64,000 bases of DNA from NCBI GenBank assembly GCA_013397115.1, contig VWZW01002449.1, forward strand, positions 186,001 to 250,000, read 5' to 3'. The notes beneath the pieces were generated by a model that was not told the DNA's origin, did not search any database, and was given only the letters and a program-made list of their open reading frames with translations. Below are positions 59,111-64,000 of this stretch, in pieces. The position numbers were made by a program, and so were the translations under genes. Position 1 is the first letter of the stretch, and every line of letters starts with the position of its first letter. This DNA comes from Edolisoma coerulescens. Lineage: Eukaryota > Chordata > Aves > Passeriformes > Campephagidae.

Positions 59111-62100
59111 GCTAGGAAAACATGTTGGGGATCCAGGTGGAGCCCTGAGGTTTCATTTTGTGAAACCATAGCAATCACTTACTGCTGGTGTTTTGCATCT
59201 TATTTCTGCTAGGCTAGTCTGTTTGTATGGACTATGTATTTCAATATGTATGATTCAATAATTAAGTGACAGAGAGGCTAAAATACTTGTCGACAGTAGT
59301 TGCTGATTATTTCCCAAAATTTTTCAAATTTATTACTTATTCAAACATCTGGTTTACGCTTAACAATTCTAATGTTAAATACTCTATAAAAAAATAGTAT
59401 ATATGTTTATTTCTCCCCTATGTCATTGGGTTCTTTTATCAAGTAATTTCTGCTCATAGCTCTAAAATTTACTGAATTGTATTGAGTTTGATTTGATTAG
59501 TTTATAAATACATTACAAAAAGAAAATATTATTATTTTCCTTAGTACTGCTCTCTTTCTCTATTTGCCAAGCATTGCATGTAAATCAGGCCTTCTCTTGC
59601 ATTTTGGCGACAGCATGAAAAGAAAAATGCTCAGCTGAATTAACATGCATTAAGACTCATAAATAGCTCACTGGCTGGGGAGCAGTTGTGGTTTGGTCTG
59701 GATCATGTGGTCACATTATACAGGCAGCTAGAAAATTATTCTGATTATTTTTGCACGCAATCACAAATTCTTGTTCACTTGCAAACAGAGGTATATTTTA
59801 CAAGCATACATTTAAAGGTGGGCTGGCACATCTATGGTTGACTTAATATTTGCATTGGGAAGGTACAAAGCAAGAGCTCAGGCAAAGATGGAAAGGAATT
59901 TTAGAAGTGGAAAGAAGCAAAACAGCTCTTGCCTTTATGAGAAAAGCAATCATCGCAATGCTTTTCAAGCCTAAATATTAACAAAATTATTTTAGAAAGA
60001 GCACGCATGTAACTCAGGCTAAGAGCAATCAGAAACAATCTGCTCAGTCATGCAAAACTAAAAAATAATATTTTCCAATGCTAATTTTCTTAATATGAAA
60101 CTGCGTGAAGATAATTTTTTATTTCAATCTGGAATAGGAGTAAAGAATTGCCTGTACTCCACACACAACTGCCTTCAGAGTAAATTAATCTAACAAAATC
60201 TTCCATGGTTAGTTCAGCAAAATATCCAGTTTTTCATTAGGGTCAGTGCATTCTCAGTTCTCCATTGTTTCAAGGAACCTTTTACAGAAAGGTTTTTACA
60301 GGGGTAATTCAAAATACAGTTGCTTCTTGCCTTTGGCTCTTTTGTCCTGCATTTTACTTTAGGTGCTGTCTAGTGCTTTGGACCATTACTGTAGAAACCA
60401 GTCATATTTTCAACAGATGTCTCGCATAACTAAACCAATTGCAAGGTCAGTGGGCCAAAGTTAGAACTAGAAGCTGAATGCAACTGAAAATTTATATCCC
60501 TCACTGAGAGCTAGAGTTACTTAAGGGGAAATATTTCATTAACCTTTCCCAAGTCAGGAACAGTAACAGAATTATTGTGAGCATGTTAAACTGGATTTTG
60601 CTTAAAATTCTAATATACCTATTCCATAACCTTTTGGCAATTTCATTAGGAGAAGCTTTGAGTAAACTTACAAAGATTCACTCTTCAACAGTCTTCTACC
60701 ACATTAGCTATCTCTGCCTTACAAAATGTACCTTTTTAATAGACAAACACTTAAGAAAATTTATTGGGATTTCACATGGAGTCTGACTCAGTAAAGCAGA
60801 TTTTGGCATTTCTTAAAGATTGGCCTTTCTCGTGCTTTGCTTCATCTGGGAAGTCAGCAGGGGAAGAGGATTTCTTATTTAGATTATATCAGAGCATGTG
60901 GTATTCAAAGACATTTTTTAATCTAGTTTATCCCAAAGTACCAAATCAGTACCCTGAAAGTTTTTCAGCAGAATCAGGATGTTGATGATATTGATGGTAT
61001 TTCAACAGATGGGCCAGTGTTTGAAGAAGATTAAAATGCTGTTTTGAGAAAGAGAAGCAAAATATCTCTCGTTTTATTCACAGCTGTTCTTTTTTTTATC
61101 TTTCCTGAGATTAGATTGTTGAGAAAGAAGTGGTGATTGTCTGACTTTTCCCCTATGTATTGGTCTTCAGGTCAGAATTCAGACTAAAGAATAGTAGATG
61201 ATTGCAAATGACTGGTTTATTTGACTGTTCTGTGTGTTTATGTGCAGGAAATTCACCTTGCAGATTGTGATTTTCCTTTTGGAAGGCTCCTCTACCTCAT
61301 CTCTCCTAATATTCCAGGCCAGGACTATAATAATGAAAGATTCCAAGTTATATGGTGATTTTGAATGACTCAGCATTTGGTGCTTATGACACATCTCTTA
61401 TCTACAAGACAGCAGTATCTGAGTCTATCCATGTAATTCAAACACAAAGCTCCCATGTGCTTCAGCTGCAAAAGCAAAGCCTCTGATCTTCTATAAAAAA
61501 TAAGTTTAAATTCAGTATTAGCTGAAATCTGGGAGCAATGAAGGCACGTCAAAGAAAAGAAACCCAGGAAACCAACACAAACTAATATTCTACTATCAGT
61601 GGAGTATCACTGAACTCAACACCAATTACCTTTCTAGATGCAACCTAGAAGTACAGCAGTCTCCCTTTAGACAGCAGGACTGGTTGACAACTACTTTTTT
61701 TTATGATATCCAGAGAGTCAGACATGACCCGTGCACAGGGATAGGTTCTGCAATATGTGATCCTCATAAACCTTTTCCCACTCTCAATATAGCTCCATGT
61801 GTCTCTGTCACTGTGTCTCAATAACAGTTATTAACTGAAAAGTACCCAAAATTTAATTATTTCTTTCCACTTATACTTCCATGGAAAATATAAATGTAAA
61901 AGATATGTTGAATCAAGAAATATCTGGAATGTAAGTCTTATAAACTGGGTCTTTTTCTTAGAGACCAGTTTAATTACTGATTTTAAAAACATTAACACAG
62001 GTCATGAGTTGGCACAAAATGTTCCAGATATGAGTTCTTTTCTGGCATGAACTATTTAACAGGAGGACTAAATTTATATACTGTAGCAGAGATCAGGAGA

Positions 62101-64000
62101 AAGCAATAAGAAATCATTGACACATAAATGGTGGGGGCTTTGTAAATTTGGCTTAAATAGCTTCATTGCACCTACAAAATGTATACCAGTTAGCTAATGA
62201 TCTGTAGCATTAATTTTCAAATTTCAATTAAGATTTGAAGTTATCACTTCTATCTTTAGTGTCCTTGTGAAAGTTATGTAAAAGCATAGTATGCACAGTT
62301 TATGTTCTAAAGAAAAGCTGCCTAAATGCTGAAAGCTTGTCCATCATTTTTCAGATGTACTCGATACATATCTTGCTTCAAGGTTCACTCCTAGCTATGA
62401 ACAAAAATAGAAATAACAAACAAAAAGTGTGAATGATTTAATAACTGGATATTTTCTCACTTTTCAGAAACGTTATGCATTTCTTATAAACCTTAGGTTG
62501 TGCCTATTTCAAAGACAGTCCAGGTTTGTTTTAACAATGTGTAGTGAGCATTCTATGCCAGACAAAAATTCTCACTGTTGTTTCAAAACTGCTTAATTCC
62601 ACATTAACTATCTGCTCCTGTGTTTTTTCTCTAAAAAAGTTCTTAGTAACATTAGGGGGAAAAGTGCAAATGGACAAAGGGACAGGGAATGTGATTAATT
62701 ATTTCATGTGTTCTACAATAATCTGTTTTAAAGTAATTTCAGTGTTTGGGGAAGCAATTAATTTAATTACAAGGAAACAATTTACTGATATATTGGAAAT
62801 TCTACCATTTTGTACATTAAGGCCATTACTTATTCATTGCAATGTTTTGTTTATTGTTGCAACATTAAAAGATAAATCAGAGAATGTTACACAGCTTTTC
62901 AGGATATTTTGACAAATCAACATTAGTATTGATTTTTTTTGTCTAGAAATTTGACGTGCATCTAGCAAGCTGTAGTCCTGCAAAATGTCATCTCTACATG
63001 AATGACATCCCTGAAAATAACTAAATGTGTTGAAGTGAACACAGAAAGTGTTTTCTTAACTAAATTGTTTATTGTGTTAGATTTTGCAATACACAAATAT
63101 TATAAAATTGGGAACAAAATTGCCATAGACTAATTAACACTTTATTCATGCTGCTCACATCAGACCTCAATGAATTCTCCTAAAATGCATTTGGAATGGA
63201 ACAGAATTATCATCTGAGCAGTTTGCAGAAATATTCTTATCCTCCCTCTCTTCAGGAATGTTATTCTTCCGCCCTATCTCTGAATCCTTTCTAAGCTATA
63301 ACTGAAGTATTGCACCTACATCTACATGGGCAGCTCAATTGCTACAGCCAGTGCTGTTTAGTGAAACAGGTCCCCAGAAGATCCCATGGTGGGTTTTATC
63401 TTCAAACAGAGCACAATTTCCTAATGATATTTGTTATTTTTAGAATCTCTTTAAAATTAAGTAGATACAAAAGTTATATTTTTGAAATTATTTTCAATCA
63501 GGAACATGATGCTCAAAGCCTCAGGACATTCTGACAGTTATTGGAACTTATATATGCATATTTAATTTTTCTGAGGATTGAAGTCGCACATTTGAACCAG
63601 AGAAAAAAACTTTGAGTTTTTTGTGTGAAACTGTATTTTCTGTAGAAGTATTTGGCTTGAGAATTGAAAACATGACTTGTCAAGTTATATATAGTTAACC
63701 AAAGTTGAGTCACTGAGCTGGAAACAATGTTCTGTGTTTATACTTGACTTTTTCTTCATGATTGCATCAATGGACAATAGTTGTAGCGATGTGGATTTTA
63801 TAGCATGAAAAGACCTCCAGTCAGGGAGAGCATAAACCAAGTGCAAGGCACTGAATGCTATGACATGAACAACTACATTAGGAAAGGGTGAAGTTCCATT
63901 TCATCATCTGTGCTATAGGGATTACCATCCTTCTTCAGCAATTATCCCTTCAAGAGAGTGACCATGTGGTGCTGAACTGTAACCTGACTTCTGTATTTAG
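59111..64000. other. Unique AT-rich non-coding DNA, possible conserved element
   Basis: No gene recognised. About 59560-59880 is repeat-free, with words such as CATAAATAGCTCACTGGC, TTGCACGCAATCAC and TTAATATTTGCAT, and could be a conserved non-coding element. The 122-codon ORF at 62544-62912 is AT-rich, has no known domain and is of chance length. Nothing else was seen to the end of the window. Confidence 0.5.

Noticed and set aside
62544..62912. 122-codon ORF as a gene
   Set aside because: AT-rich composition, no domain, no conserved start context, and chance length.
1..64000. tRNA, rRNA or other structured RNA genes
   Set aside because: I saw no A-box/B-box pair with a cloverleaf, no rRNA segments and no convincing snRNA or snoRNA. 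This was judged by eye, so a covariance-model scan would be decisive.

Overview
This is vertebrate nuclear DNA, almost certainly from a bird and probably from a songbird. The diagnostic evidence is five fragments of CR1, the avian LINE. Three of them keep the CR1 3' end with its 8-bp ATTCTATG-type tail, and a fourth begins at a reduced version of it. There are also six solo long terminal repeats (LTRs) of endogenous retroviruses that resemble families abundant in passerine genomes. The window is AT-rich, and nothing in it looks prokaryotic: no operons, no ribosome-binding-site series and no CRISPR array.

I find no protein-coding gene I can name. The open reading frames are short. The longer ones either lie inside LTRs, CR1 copies or simple repeats, or have the length expected by chance in 64 kb read in six frames. 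The region is therefore intergenic or part of a very large intron. I give the best splice-flanked ORF (42281-42524) and a non-coding exon-like block (47197-47366) as weak candidates only.

Layout: 1-7857 is mostly unique AT-rich DNA with a T/G tract, a GC-rich islet (3778-4022) and a pyrimidine-rich block (about 7130-7857). From 7858 to 15053 lie a CR1 fragment and three solo LTRs, two bounded by exact 5-bp or 6-bp target-site duplications, plus a large TTTC microsatellite. From 15054 to 28414 the DNA is mostly unique, with a decayed CR1 (20985-21490) and an LTR (24494-25045) of the same family and orientation as 12694-13258. From 28415 to 35760 lie two long LTRs, one with an exact 5-bp duplication, a CAA-rich repeat and an unclassified block with a 51-bp tandem duplication. 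From 38595 to 40074 is the longest CR1 copy, with reverse transcriptase remnants whose catalytic motifs are destroyed. The rest, to 64000, is largely unique DNA with small repeats, a 250-bp assembly gap (50494-50743) beside a G-rich repeat, two CR1 tails, and several stretches that look like conserved non-coding elements, one carrying an 18-bp-arm hairpin.

No undescribed genetic system stands out. The sequence-supported highlights are the target-site duplications that define three LTR insertions exactly, a solo LTR with two perfect AP-1 motifs upstream of a TATA-like box, the hairpin with homeodomain-type cores at 57800-57854, and the 51-bp duplication at 35437-35538. Family names and conservation were judged by eye, without database searches.
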